From JBBDIP01 sp050260675 (lineage in GTDB: Bacteria > Bacillota > Sulfobacillia > Fermentithermobacillales > Fermentithermobacillaceae), in assembly GCA_050260675.1 (NCBI GenBank), contig JBLNCN010000011.1, positions 744,001 to 808,000 on the forward strand: a DNA stretch of 64,000 bases, given 5' to 3'. The position numbers and the translations under genes were made by a program. Below are positions 7,578 to 16,198 of this stretch, piece by piece (positions within the stretch are counted from its first letter, which is position 1; the number at the start of each line of letters is the position of its first letter). The notes beneath the pieces are model-generated. The model did not search any database and had not been told where the DNA came from. It saw only the letters and a list, made by a program, of their open reading frames with translations.

Positions 7578-10223
7578 CTAGATTTCCCACTTGAACTCCA
7601 GCTGAGTTGCGCTTGTCGAGACCATGTCCTTGGCTATGTCTGAGTACATCTGGATCTCTCGGTCTCCCTGGACTACGGTTAGTGGCAGCTTCTCACATAC
7701 CCGGAGGACGGTCCCGAACTGCTTGGATTCCCAGCAGTACCGAAATCCCTCCAATAGTGCCTCTCGACGAAACACCTTTATCCGTCCTCGTTGGGCGACA
7801 TAGCCAGAAAAAACCCTGAGCAGATTCTTGCGTCTGAGGGCATCCAGATCCCTTTCGCGGTTTGGATCTGGAAGTCTCCACCGCTCATCTTCATCCAAGA
7901 TAAAGTTCTCCCTAAGGAGCGTCCTGAGTTCAAAATGCTGTTCAGATGGGTCCCAATTCCTAACTTCCTGTAAGTAGCGAGGCGTTAGTTCGCCCAAGGT
8001 GAGCGGGTACTGACTCAATTGAGAGCGGATCCACTGGATTGCACTCTTTTCGTCATGGACGAAGAGTGAGCCCTGTTCAACCTCGGAGTGAATTCGAAGG
8101 GCATCGTAGCGTGCAGCCTGTTCGTGCAGGAAATACATATCATCACGTTCCACGAACCTCTCGTCAAGCATGTGGTAGAAGTCGGGAGCAGACATTGGAA
8201 CCGGGATCCCGTTCTTCAGATAGTACGCGATCATCCGATCATACAGCAAGTATCGTGTACGCTCATCGACGACCTTCAGTCGACCACTCTCTGTAGTCAC
8301 ACCTACTGGCATAGCGGACAGGTATTCTCGGACAAACTCAATAACCCCTGAGACCTCCTTGTGATGACTCGCGAAGGACTCGGTGAACTCCTTCCTCGGC
8401 TTGTACGCAGAAATGACCAGATCCTGATTCACGGTACCGCGACGGGTCACAGCATTGAAGGAGCGTTGACGCTTGTTCAGAGTCCGAACATCCGCAATCA
8501 TTAGACCAGCAAGTTCCAAGGCATTCTGGATGGCCATCCATACCGAGTTCTGGCTGTTGTGAAACACAATTGTCATCCAGTGACCCGGCTTGAGGATGCG
8601 CGCACATTCTGCAAGTCCCCGTCTCATGATCTCGGAGTAAAAGTCTATCCCCTTGTTGTGAACGTAGTTGAGCACGCAGTCCTCTCGTGGGGCTGTCTTG
8701 ACCTTGAGCCAGCTCTCAATAAAGGAATTGAGCTCGGCGTACTGGATTGAGTCACCAAAGGGTGGATCAGTGAATATGTAGTCAACGCTCTCCGAGGGGA
8801 TGTTGTGCAAGTCGGAAATGCTCTGTGTGGATACGAAAACATCCCCGGAGATCGCTGTCCTAAGTTTGCCAACATTCTGAACCTTGCGCCGGAGCACGTC
8901 AAAAACATTGCGTTCCAGATGGTTCGATGGCGTGTACAGGGTACCTGCGACTCCGCCTCCGCCACCGGAATACCCCTGCTTTCTGGATATGTAGTTGTTT
9001 ATGGAGCTTAGGCAGAAGCGAAAGAGCCTTGTGTGCCTTCTGGAAGACAGTTCAGCCTCCCAGAGACTGGCATAGGCGAGCAACGCCCTCGGCGTGTACA
9101 TTTGGCTAACGTACTGAATGCCACTACCGTTAATCAGCTTGTTCGTCTGCCGGCCCGGTGCAAAAGCATCTAGTGGGTACTTCGGAAGACTCTCCGATCG
9201 AATCCTCTCAGCAATGACTCTAGCTTGTCCTGGTAAAGCTTCAACAAAGACTCTCTTCTTTCCTGCTTCGAGCCATTGGCCCACCAAAGCAAGTGCCGGC
9301 TCTCTAATGTAGACCCGCCGCTGAGGATCAAACACTGTCTCAAACTTGCGCTCAATCTTTGTGACCCCGGATCTACGGTTGGCGACTTTGCCGACCAAAG
9401 CCCTACAGTGGGGACACATGAAGCTGGGACCGGCTTCATTATTGCCGATAGCATCATAAAAGGAGAACTCTGAGGTACAGACAGGACACACGAAAACGTC
9501 GGACCATAGAGCGGCTGCCACACGTCGGCCTCTATCTTCATAGAGCCAGGATAAGGTGCTCTCTACCTTATCAATGACAGACATTGCTTCATCTGCAAAG
9601 TCGTCAAGGCTATGAAGGTCTGTATAGTTACGGGCAATGAAGGTCGCTACTGGTGAAAGGTCGGAGAGGATTGCGCGTCTCTTACCCAGTCTTCCTATCG
9701 GAACGTTTCCATCATATACCGCACCTTCTTGCGTAACTCGGTAGTGTAGCGACTCCACCGAGGCTGTGTCTCCACACAATACTGCTGCAACACCAGTCAT
9801 GCCGGTACCGCAGAAGCCATCAAAGACCACATCTCCGGGATCGGTGTAATGAAGTATGTACCTCATGATGGCCTTGTGCGGAACTTTTGTATGGTAGCTG
9901 TGAACTTGGTATACGGGATCGTTTTTGCCATCGCTCACGTCTGCAGCATATTGGTCGCGAAAGGCACCTTGAGTTCGCTTACCTTGACCGTCTACCATCT
10001 CTGCTACAAAGGGGTTTGGACATGCAGTGTACTGCGGAGGCTCGCTCAGGTCCAGTATGTTCCGTATCGAAGAAGTCTCAGGAAAGCCGCCCGCGAGCCG
10101 AGAGGACGAATCTCCCAGGATACCCTCAAGGATGGATCGGTATCCTTCACCCCTCTCGCGCTCGAAAGTGTCTACCTTTGTAGATCGTTTGGTGTCTACA
10201 AAAAGCCTACTCTGATCTTTCAT
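7578..10223 (-). CDS. DNA methyltransferase with inserted zinc ribbon
   Basis: An 881-residue DNA amino-methyltransferase. The SAM-binding motif I is VVFDGFCGTGMTG (about 132-144), preceded by HSYHTKVPHKAI. Far downstream comes catalytic motif IV FTDPPFGDSIQYAEL (about 484-498). Between them is a zinc ribbon with CPVC (about 246-249) and CPHC (about 270-273). This arrangement, with DPPF rather than NPPY, resembles COG1743/DUF1156-type adenine methylases more than canonical PglX. The C-terminal 300 residues are unassigned. The ATG at 10223 has GGAG 7 bases upstream and overlaps the ATPase gene by 17 bp; a frame open to 10283 is an extension. In this cassette it would mark self DNA. The target base and site are unknown. 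Confidence 0.85.
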   Translation of the reverse strand: MKDQSRLFVDTKRSTKVDTFERERGEGYRSILEGILGDSSSRLAGGFPETSSIRNILDLSEPPQYTACPNPFVAEMVDGQGKRTQGAFRDQYAADVSDGKNDPVYQVHSYHTKVPHKAIMRYILHYTDPGDVVFDGFCGTGMTGVAAVLCGDTASVESLHYRVTQEGAVYDGNVPIGRLGKRRAILSDLSPVATFIARNYTDLHSLDDFADEAMSVIDKVESTLSWLYEDRGRRVAAALWSDVFVCPVCTSEFSFYDAIGNNEAGPSFMCPHCRALVGKVANRRSGVTKIERKFETVFDPQRRVYIREPALALVGQWLEAGKKRVFVEALPGQARVIAERIRSESLPKYPLDAFAPGRQTNKLINGSGIQYVSQMYTPRALLAYASLWEAELSSRRHTRLFRFCLSSINNYISRKQGYSGGGGGVAGTLYTPSNHLERNVFDVLRRKVQNVGKLRTAISGDVFVSTQSISDLHNIPSESVDYIFTDPPFGDSIQYAELNSFIESWLKVKTAPREDCVLNYVHNKGIDFYSEIMRRGLAECARILKPGHWMTIVFHNSQNSVWMAIQNALELAGLMIADVRTLNKRQRSFNAVTRRGTVNQDLVISAYKPRKEFTESFASHHKEVSGVIEFVREYLSAMPVGVTTESGRLKVVDERTRYLLYDRMIAYYLKNGIPVPMSAPDFYHMLDERFVERDDMYFLHEQAARYDALRIHSEVEQGSLFVHDEKSAIQWIRSQLSQYPLTLGELTPRYLQEVRNWDPSEQHFELRTLLRENFILDEDERWRLPDPNRERDLDALRRKNLLRVFSGYVAQRGRIKVFRREALLEGFRYCWESKQFGTVLRVCEKLPLTVVQGDREIQMYSDIAKDMVSTSATQLEFKWEI

Positions 10224-13200
10224 CGCCAGTCTCCAGCAGGAAGCGGATGGATTCGGGGTCATCGTCACCGATAGTCTCGTCAAGCCACTTCTCGAAGAGT
10301 ACTCGAAGCTCCATCACCTTGAGAGGACCACCCGATCCATGGAACAGGGCTGCGGTGAGGCTCCGGACAGATAGAGTCTTTAGCCTTAGGCCCCTTAGCA
10401 ACGCATTAACGGAAGCGACAAAGCTATCATCGACCGGCTCTGGGATTTCCTCGCTGGACAGGAACTGGAGAATTACCGTCTTCTCCTCGTTTGTGAGAGC
10501 CTGCATGAGGGGGCTGTCTCTATGGTCTCTGAGTTCGGCGAGAAGCCTTGAAGTCCACTCACCAAACAAAGAATCGAGCGCTTCTTCACACTGTTGAAGA
10601 ACAGCATCTGCGGGAGACTGTCCCTCATAGTTTCTGGGGTCGAACCTTGTCATAGGGTTGAGCGACGTGGGACTTCGTAGCAGTTCTTCGTCGCTACAGC
10701 CCTGATAGATGGGTAACGACACAATCCTGCTTTCGATCTTGTCAAGTGCCGCCTTGTTTAGACCAGCTATTCGAGAAAGCTTGCTCATCTGCCTGAGCCT
10801 CTGCCCCTGCAGGAGCTGCTTTCTTCGTGTATCTCCATCTCGGGATAGGCTGTACGACCTTTCAAGGCTATGGTAGGTACGAAGAGCCGATTGCGTCGCT
10901 TTCTGAACGGACAAGCCAAGTCCGGCGAAATCCTGATTGGATGGATCTGCGTATGCCTCCCGTAGTCTTCGTTTCACAACCTGGAGGTCGTCCTGAAATG
11001 CTGGATTATCTTTGAGGATCTCCTCAAATCTGACGAGCGCCGAAAGACTACTATGGTACTGACTCAGGAATTGTAGGAGAGCTTCCAGCTGCTCTACTCG
11101 ACGCAGTAGTTCAGCCAGCTCGGCTATCTCACGCGTCTCGATGCGGAGATTGCTCATCTTGGATTTGTGATTGAGAGGAACAAGGGTCTCAAGAATGGAC
11201 TTCGCAGACTCGCAGGTCGCCACCCAGGTGTCGGCGGAAAACGATTCAGAAAAGGGGAGACCACCTTTGACTGTGGCCTCATAGTCCAGCAATCTCTCCA
11301 GAAACACTGACAGGCGACTCTGGAACTCAACCATAGCCGGGCCATACGTCGCTGAATTTGCCAATAAACCCCTATTCACCTTGAGGAGGCTGAAGAGTTT
11401 GGCCCACTTTTCCACTGGTACTGCGCTTGGACGGGATACTCGGACAACCCGGTCCCATTTTGATACTTGCCTGTACATTTCCCTCAGATTCGAGGCATCG
11501 AACCGGGTATTACCCACACCTGTAATAATGAGATAGCCAGAAGCCACCCCTGCAGCAAGGACGACTAATAGCCACTCAGCCTCGATAGGCTCTCCTTTCA
11601 TCCATACCCTACCATCCCTGCTTTCGAAGAGATCGGAGTTGTTGAGAACGTGATTCAGTTCGGGGCCACCGAGACGGACAAGAACCTTCGTTAGCCAGGG
11701 TGACCGCTCTGGTATGGCGACGGTGTCCTCGTATAGCCCCAGAGCAGAGAGAACCGCCCTTCCCATAGTCGTAGCCATACCCGTCTCACATAGTATCTCG
11801 AGAGCTGCTTGAGCGATTTGTTCTCTTGTATTCTCACGAACCTCTATGGCGAACGAGGGGTACCCCGGATACTTTCGGTCAAAGTGGGAAGCAAACATTA
11901 GCTGACTCAAAGTATCAAACTTGTCTTTGAGTACGCTATTGGCTCTCGATGGCGCAAGATCCGCCAGCCACTCGCCCAAGGACCGTCTCCTACCGTCGAA
12001 CCTGACCGAGAGCCACGTGTTGGCGTTCGTGTTCAGCAATGGTATGACTACTTCTAGGCGATTCCTGGCGATGCGTTCGTACGCCAAATGTTCGTCACCC
12101 TTGCACTCCGCAGCACGTTCCTTCGCAGCAGCGTACTCTCGGACCATATCCAGGAACGTACCCTCGTCATTCTCGGCTTCAGACCCCACCTTCTCGAATC
12201 TCGATGGCGGAAAGTCCTCGAGAAACCAATATGCCTCATCGGGCTTATCGTCCCAGGATTCCTGGACACCGAGGACTCTTCGCGAGGGCACAATAAAGAG
12301 GTAGAAGTCCTTTGGAGGCTGTGCAGTTGACCTTTGCCCCGGGAAACCAAAGAACAACCAGCCGGGCCTATCCACACCTTTTTCCTTCCACACAAGGCTA
12401 TACTCCCATAATCGTCCTTCTGAAATGGGTCGTACACTGTCGATCTCTAGAGCTCTGGCAAACACCTCGTTCAGATACCGTAGAAGGGTATCCTTACGAA
12501 GCGTCCTGGCCACAGTCGCCACGTGCTGATCATAATCGACATCACGTGTTGGATCGATGAAGTACTGACCGGAAGTCTCGGAGTAGCTAAGGAACTGACC
12601 GTTAGCGGCTTCTCTAGCCTTATCGAGTAATCGCTTTGCCGCCAAGGTCAGGAAGTTTGGATCCTGAACGGGGACACTTGTCTCCCATAGAAGGCTATTC
12701 TTGAGATCGCCTGGAGTCATGCCGACAGGTGTGTTGATGCCGTCAGTAGTCAGCCGGTTAACTGCCAACCCGTAGATGAGCCTAAGGGCGGCGCCTTCAT
12801 CACGTGGGTCAAGGAATCGGCCGGCAATATGCGATCGTATTGTGACCACGTTCTGAACTACTTTGGCGATTTCTGAGTTCGCTCGCAGGCCCTGGTCCGC
12901 TTCTATATGACGCCAGTATTTGTCGGCTGTCACAAGATCGAGGTGCCCTCCATCGATCTCTCGGTCAACTAGAGACCGAGCCTCCCGAGATAGGACTGTT
13001 AGGATCTCTCTCCGCTCCACCACAAAAACTCGCTGGAATTCCTGGAGAAACGATGGATGGGCAGGAAACAGCGATACAAATCGCTCGATCTCGGAAGGGA
13101 GCACCTCATAGAGTGGGAATAGCGGTTTGAGGACATCCCGGATTCGCTCCCTCTGTTCAGCCGTTTTCTGAAAGAGGTATCTTTCCACTAGTTCTTCGAT

Positions 13201-13950
13201 TCCTTTGCCATCAATGACAAAGTCGTAGAACCTTTGCTTCACGCGATTTACTGCCGAGGCAACGTGATTGAAACGGGGATTGCTAAACAAAGACTGCTGG
13301 AGTCCTGCAACGAATCGGAATCGTGAACCATCGCAGAACTCTCCAAGGGCCTGTAGTACCGAGAGGTCAAGCACGAGGGCCTGCTCGTCTCTTGTGTCGA
13401 GGTAACCGAGCAGTTCATCTATGACAAGCAGTACGCCCATGCCGGGACAGTATGAATCAAAAGATTCCATGAAACGCATGAACTCGTATTTCACATTTGG
13501 GACTTCGCTTTGTGTGCGGAACTGGAAGGTGAAACCTACGGAGCGAGCTAGGGCGCAGAGCTCATCGGCCACCATCTCATAGAGCGACATCATCGTTCCA
13601 GCGATCTGTAGTCGGCGAACCTTGAAATGGCCAGCGAGTAGGCGCATTTTCTCACGCCAGGACTCATCCCGAACATACTCCAGATAGCTGGCGTCCTCTG
13701 CTATGAGGGAAACGAAGCTCATTACGTGACTCTTTCCAGTGCCATAGTTACCGACAACAAATATGCCCTTACCTTCGATGCCGCGCCCGAGGTCGAGCTG
13801 AGGTATAGCGACCGACTCCAAGGCCCTGCCGAGACTCGGAGTTATGACGAAAGTCGAGATAAGCCGCTTGGCTTTGGTTCTGTTGTCTGCATCGTTTATC
13901 TTTATCACAGTCTCAATGGGGTTAAGGGTGAACAGGTCTCCGTACTTCAC
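10207..13950 (-). CDS. BrxC/PglY-like large P-loop ATPase
   Basis: A 1247-residue ATPase, first gene of the cassette. The N-terminus VKYGDLFTLNPIETVIKI leads to a Walker A (GNYGTGKSHV, about 67-76) and a Walker B (VLLVIDELLGYL, about 173-184). The next thousand residues are mostly helical, with a coiled-coil-like stretch near residues 950-1080. Size, early P-loop and the pglZ context match the BrxC/PglY group (DUF6079/DUF499-like ATPases, recalled without a search). The GTG at 13950 is preceded by GGCGGTGG and fits the family N-terminus; a TTG at 13974 is the alternative. The stop overlaps the methyltransferase start by 17 bp. The roughly 240 bp upstream hold the presumed promoter, but no convincing -35/-10 pair was found. 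Confidence 0.8.
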   Translation of the reverse strand: MKYGDLFTLNPIETVIKINDADNRTKAKRLISTFVITPSLGRALESVAIPQLDLGRGIEGKGIFVVGNYGTGKSHVMSFVSLIAEDASYLEYVRDESWREKMRLLAGHFKVRRLQIAGTMMSLYEMVADELCALARSVGFTFQFRTQSEVPNVKYEFMRFMESFDSYCPGMGVLLVIDELLGYLDTRDEQALVLDLSVLQALGEFCDGSRFRFVAGLQQSLFSNPRFNHVASAVNRVKQRFYDFVIDGKGIEELVERYLFQKTAEQRERIRDVLKPLFPLYEVLPSEIERFVSLFPAHPSFLQEFQRVFVVERREILTVLSREARSLVDREIDGGHLDLVTADKYWRHIEADQGLRANSEIAKVVQNVVTIRSHIAGRFLDPRDEGAALRLIYGLAVNRLTTDGINTPVGMTPGDLKNSLLWETSVPVQDPNFLTLAAKRLLDKAREAANGQFLSYSETSGQYFIDPTRDVDYDQHVATVARTLRKDTLLRYLNEVFARALEIDSVRPISEGRLWEYSLVWKEKGVDRPGWLFFGFPGQRSTAQPPKDFYLFIVPSRRVLGVQESWDDKPDEAYWFLEDFPPSRFEKVGSEAENDEGTFLDMVREYAAAKERAAECKGDEHLAYERIARNRLEVVIPLLNTNANTWLSVRFDGRRRSLGEWLADLAPSRANSVLKDKFDTLSQLMFASHFDRKYPGYPSFAIEVRENTREQIAQAALEILCETGMATTMGRAVLSALGLYEDTVAIPERSPWLTKVLVRLGGPELNHVLNNSDLFESRDGRVWMKGEPIEAEWLLVVLAAGVASGYLIITGVGNTRFDASNLREMYRQVSKWDRVVRVSRPSAVPVEKWAKLFSLLKVNRGLLANSATYGPAMVEFQSRLSVFLERLLDYEATVKGGLPFSESFSADTWVATCESAKSILETLVPLNHKSKMSNLRIETREIAELAELLRRVEQLEALLQFLSQYHSSLSALVRFEEILKDNPAFQDDLQVVKRRLREAYADPSNQDFAGLGLSVQKATQSALRTYHSLERSYSLSRDGDTRRKQLLQGQRLRQMSKLSRIAGLNKAALDKIESRIVSLPIYQGCSDEELLRSPTSLNPMTRFDPRNYEGQSPADAVLQQCEEALDSLFGEWTSRLLAELRDHRDSPLMQALTNEEKTVILQFLSSEEIPEPVDDSFVASVNALLRGLRLKTLSVRSLTAALFHGSGGPLKVMELRVLFEKWLDETIGDDDPESIRFLLETGDERSE

Positions 13951-14188
13951 TAGAAAGCCACCGCCTTCAAGCAAACTTCAGGTTCTGCCCTTACAAGGAA
14001 AGGCTTTCGTCACTAGAGGGAGACATTCCTGGTAGACGGGTCGGATGTGTATTTCAAGCAGCTCCAGGACAATCAGGGTCACCTGGATCTCTTGCTCTCT
14101 TCTCCGTCGGCCCGGGTCCAAACCGCGCGGTGGTCAGGGACTGTATTAGTCAGTCAGGCACTCAATAATGCAGCAACAAGCCAGTCCC

Positions 14189-15421
14189 CTACTTCGTGTA
14201 CTGCACCCCGTCGGTATACCTGTTGCCGGGGTTCCAGAGCATGTAGGTCTCAATACCGTGCTCAAACAGGGCCTCTATCTGACCGCGTACTTCCGCAGGG
14301 CCGTACTTGATGCGCATGGAGAAGTCCTGCAGCCAGGGACGTATCTTCGACCGGAGCCCGGCGGTGCGCTCCTGAGCCTCGTCCATCGCCTTGCTGACCA
14401 CTTCTTTCGGGTGCGCCTCCGGCACTTGGAAACCGTATATGCCGGCGTTGAAGTAGTGGGACGGGTAGACCATCGGGCATATGAAGTCGACGGAGTCGGC
14501 TACCTCCTCCAGCTTCTGTCCAATGCCCATGTCGTCGACGGCGATGGTGACGAACCCGAAAATGTCGGCGCCCAGGTAGGCCCTATCGCCGATCTCCTCT
14601 GACATGTACTTCAGGAAGGCGGCTATGGCGTCACCGCGGCCGTTGAATTCCGAATGGCCCGGCATCAGCACGGAACCGCTGGTCTCCATGCCCCGCGAGT
14701 TGTCGGGGAAGCGCACGTAGTCCAGCTGTATCTCATCAAAACCCATGTCCAGCGCCCATAGTGCGACATCCCGTACGTACTCCCAGTTCTTCCTGTCGTA
14801 CGGATTGAGCCATATCATACCGTCTCTGGCGCGCCAAAGGCTCCCGTCGGCGTTCCTTATCGCCCTCTCGGGCTCTGCTTTGGCGCGGTAAGGGTCCTGA
14901 AAAGCCACGATGCGGGCTATCATGTAGTAGTCCTGATCGTGAAGCACGCTCACAAGAGCGGGAAAGTGGGGGTAATGGGCTGGAAGAGCAGGCACGTTCT
15001 CCGGCGGCGTCGTGGGCACCCTGCCGGAATTGTCCTTTACGTCGATCACGAACGAGTTGAGTCCGTCATGACCCCTCACGAACTCCATGATGGACCGCAT
15101 GATCGAGGGCGTCCCCGCCGAGTCCATGGTGAGGTAGACTGCCTTGGCGGTAAGGGCCTTCTCCATCGGAGCGCGCAAATCCGCGGGCGCCGGAGGTTCC
15201 ATTATGATCCCGGGCGGCTCAACAGGAACCGGCTCACCACCGAGGAACAACACGGCCCACTCGCCCAGATATCCCGCGCGCCCTGCAAAAAAGGCGCTTA
15301 GGAGCGCGATCGCCGTGAGGCTGTATAGCGCGATCTTCCTCTCTCGCATCTTGCGCAGTCGGCGTAGCTCAGCAGCATCAGTAGTAGTGGCAGCAACCTC
15401 TCGGCGATTCGCGTCCGGCAT
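14189..15421 (-). CDS. Membrane-anchored DUF4015-type glycoside hydrolase-like protein
   Basis: A 410-residue protein with a short basic N-terminus, one membrane segment (about residues 31-50), a Pro-rich linker and a TIM-barrel domain of the putative glycosidase family DUF4015. Typical stretches are GLNSFVIDVKDNSGRV, MGFDEIQLDYVRFP, YLGADIFGF, DFICPMVYPSHY and IETYMLWNPGN; the acidic residues in DEIQLDYVRFP are candidate catalytic groups. It probably faces the cell exterior and acts on a polysaccharide or cell-wall glycan, but the substrate is unknown. The ATG at 15421 has GGGAGAG 8 bases upstream; an ATG 15 bases earlier lacks a good SD. It is separated from the che operon by a repeat-bearing spacer. 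Confidence 0.8.
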   Translation of the reverse strand: MPDANRREVAATTTDAAELRRLRKMRERKIALYSLTAIALLSAFFAGRAGYLGEWAVLFLGGEPVPVEPPGIIMEPPAPADLRAPMEKALTAKAVYLTMDSAGTPSIMRSIMEFVRGHDGLNSFVIDVKDNSGRVPTTPPENVPALPAHYPHFPALVSVLHDQDYYMIARIVAFQDPYRAKAEPERAIRNADGSLWRARDGMIWLNPYDRKNWEYVRDVALWALDMGFDEIQLDYVRFPDNSRGMETSGSVLMPGHSEFNGRGDAIAAFLKYMSEEIGDRAYLGADIFGFVTIAVDDMGIGQKLEEVADSVDFICPMVYPSHYFNAGIYGFQVPEAHPKEVVSKAMDEAQERTAGLRSKIRPWLQDFSMRIKYGPAEVRGQIEALFEHGIETYMLWNPGNRYTDGVQYTK

Positions 15422-15576
15422 CAGTGGCTCTCCCATTTCTTGCCTGCTAGACGAGGCAATTACAGCTCATTTCTCTACGTGACGAGGGAATACCTCTCGC
15501 TGTTTCCACCCGAACGCAACCTGGCAGCTCTATTCTCAGAGAACATGCAACCAACATGCACTACTCCAGGCTGATG

Positions 15577-15608
15577 TGCATTCCTAACAGCACTACTTTG
15601 GGAATGCA
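15577..15608. repeat. Inverted repeat TGCATTCC/GGAATGCA
   Basis: Perfect 8-bp arms at 15577-15584 and 15601-15608 are separated by 16 bases. It lies directly beside the longer hairpin at 15611-15652 in the spacer between the end of cheX and the DUF4015 gene. It may belong to the transcription end of the che operon. Confidence 0.5.
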
Positions 15609-15610
15609 TG

Positions 15611-15652
15611 AAACCTGTAAGCACTTCCCCACGAGGATGTGCTTACAGGTTT
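15611..15652. repeat. 14-bp perfect hairpin in the spacer after the che operon
   Basis: AAACCTGTAAGCAC at 15611-15624 pairs perfectly with 15639-15652 around a 14-base loop. It lies downstream of the che operon as transcribed (minus). A strong stem suggests a transcript end or an mRNA-stabilising structure. Neither side carries a clear U-run, so it is not a textbook intrinsic terminator. Confidence 0.6.
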
Positions 15653-15660
15653 CAGTCCGG

Positions 15661-15723
15661 GCGTTAGCCGCAATTCTATCGGGGTCAGCCGCAGTTCTAT
15701 TAAGCGTCAGCCGCGATCCTACT
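15661..15723. repeat. Three degenerate 20-22 bp tandem repeats
   Basis: Units beginning GCGTTAGCCGCAATTCTAT (15661), GGTCAGCCGCAGTTCTAT (15683) and GCGTCAGCCGCGATCCTAC (15704) follow each other directly. The last overlaps the cheX stop codon. The core is GTCAGCCGC(A/G)-TTCTA. The role is unknown; other spacers of this window also hold short tandem repeats. Confidence 0.55.
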
Positions 15724-16192
15724 TCTTGCTGTAATACCGAAGGGCCACTGATATCTCAATGAGCCCCACCGGCAGCTCGATGGGGATGACAAGCCTTTGG
15801 ATGTCCACGGTGGATATCATGACACCCTTGCCGGCGATGATGGTGGGCGGAGTGAGCTTGCAGATGTAGCCGTGCTCCTCAAGACCTGCCGCGGCCTGAC
15901 CGGTGATGATGTTCCCCATTTCAGCGATGGACGACTCGGCCAGCTCGTTGAACATCGGGACCGGCTCCCCCAAAAGGGTTGCGGCAATCCCCTTGGCCGT
16001 CTTTTCTGACATGCTGTACAGCACCGTGCCCTCGGCATCACCCGCGACTCCCAGGGCCACGTTGACCTCTCCGGACGTAGCCTTGGATGACTCCAGCCGA
16101 AGCTGCCCCCTGGTTACTTCCATGCTCAGCTCCGTCTGAAGGAACTTGTACGCGGCATCCAAGAACGGGTTTACCAGACCGGCTTTGAACAT
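15719..16192 (-). CDS. cheX: Chemotaxis phosphatase CheX
   Basis: A 157-residue CheC/CheX/FliY-family protein, the last gene of the chemotaxis operon. It dephosphorylates CheY-P. The single E-x-x-N active-site motif lies in SSIAEMGNIITGQA (about 86-99), as in CheX rather than in two-site CheC. It opens MFKAGLVNPFLDAAYKFLQ, typical of CheX. Its start is 6 bases after the cheR stop. With cheC upstream the operon encodes two possible CheY-P phosphatase-type proteins. Confidence 0.88.
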   Translation of the reverse strand: MFKAGLVNPFLDAAYKFLQTELSMEVTRGQLRLESSKATSGEVNVALGVAGDAEGTVLYSMSEKTAKGIAATLLGEPVPMFNELAESSIAEMGNIITGQAAAGLEEHGYICKLTPPTIIAGKGVMISTVDIQRLVIPIELPVGLIEISVALRYYSKK

Positions 16193-16198
16193 CGTGAA

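Noticed and set aside
5351..13950. Assignment to BREX type 1
   Set aside because: No BrxB or BrxL, no recognisable BrxA, and the methyltransferase is not canonical PglX; only 'BREX/Pgl-like' is supported.
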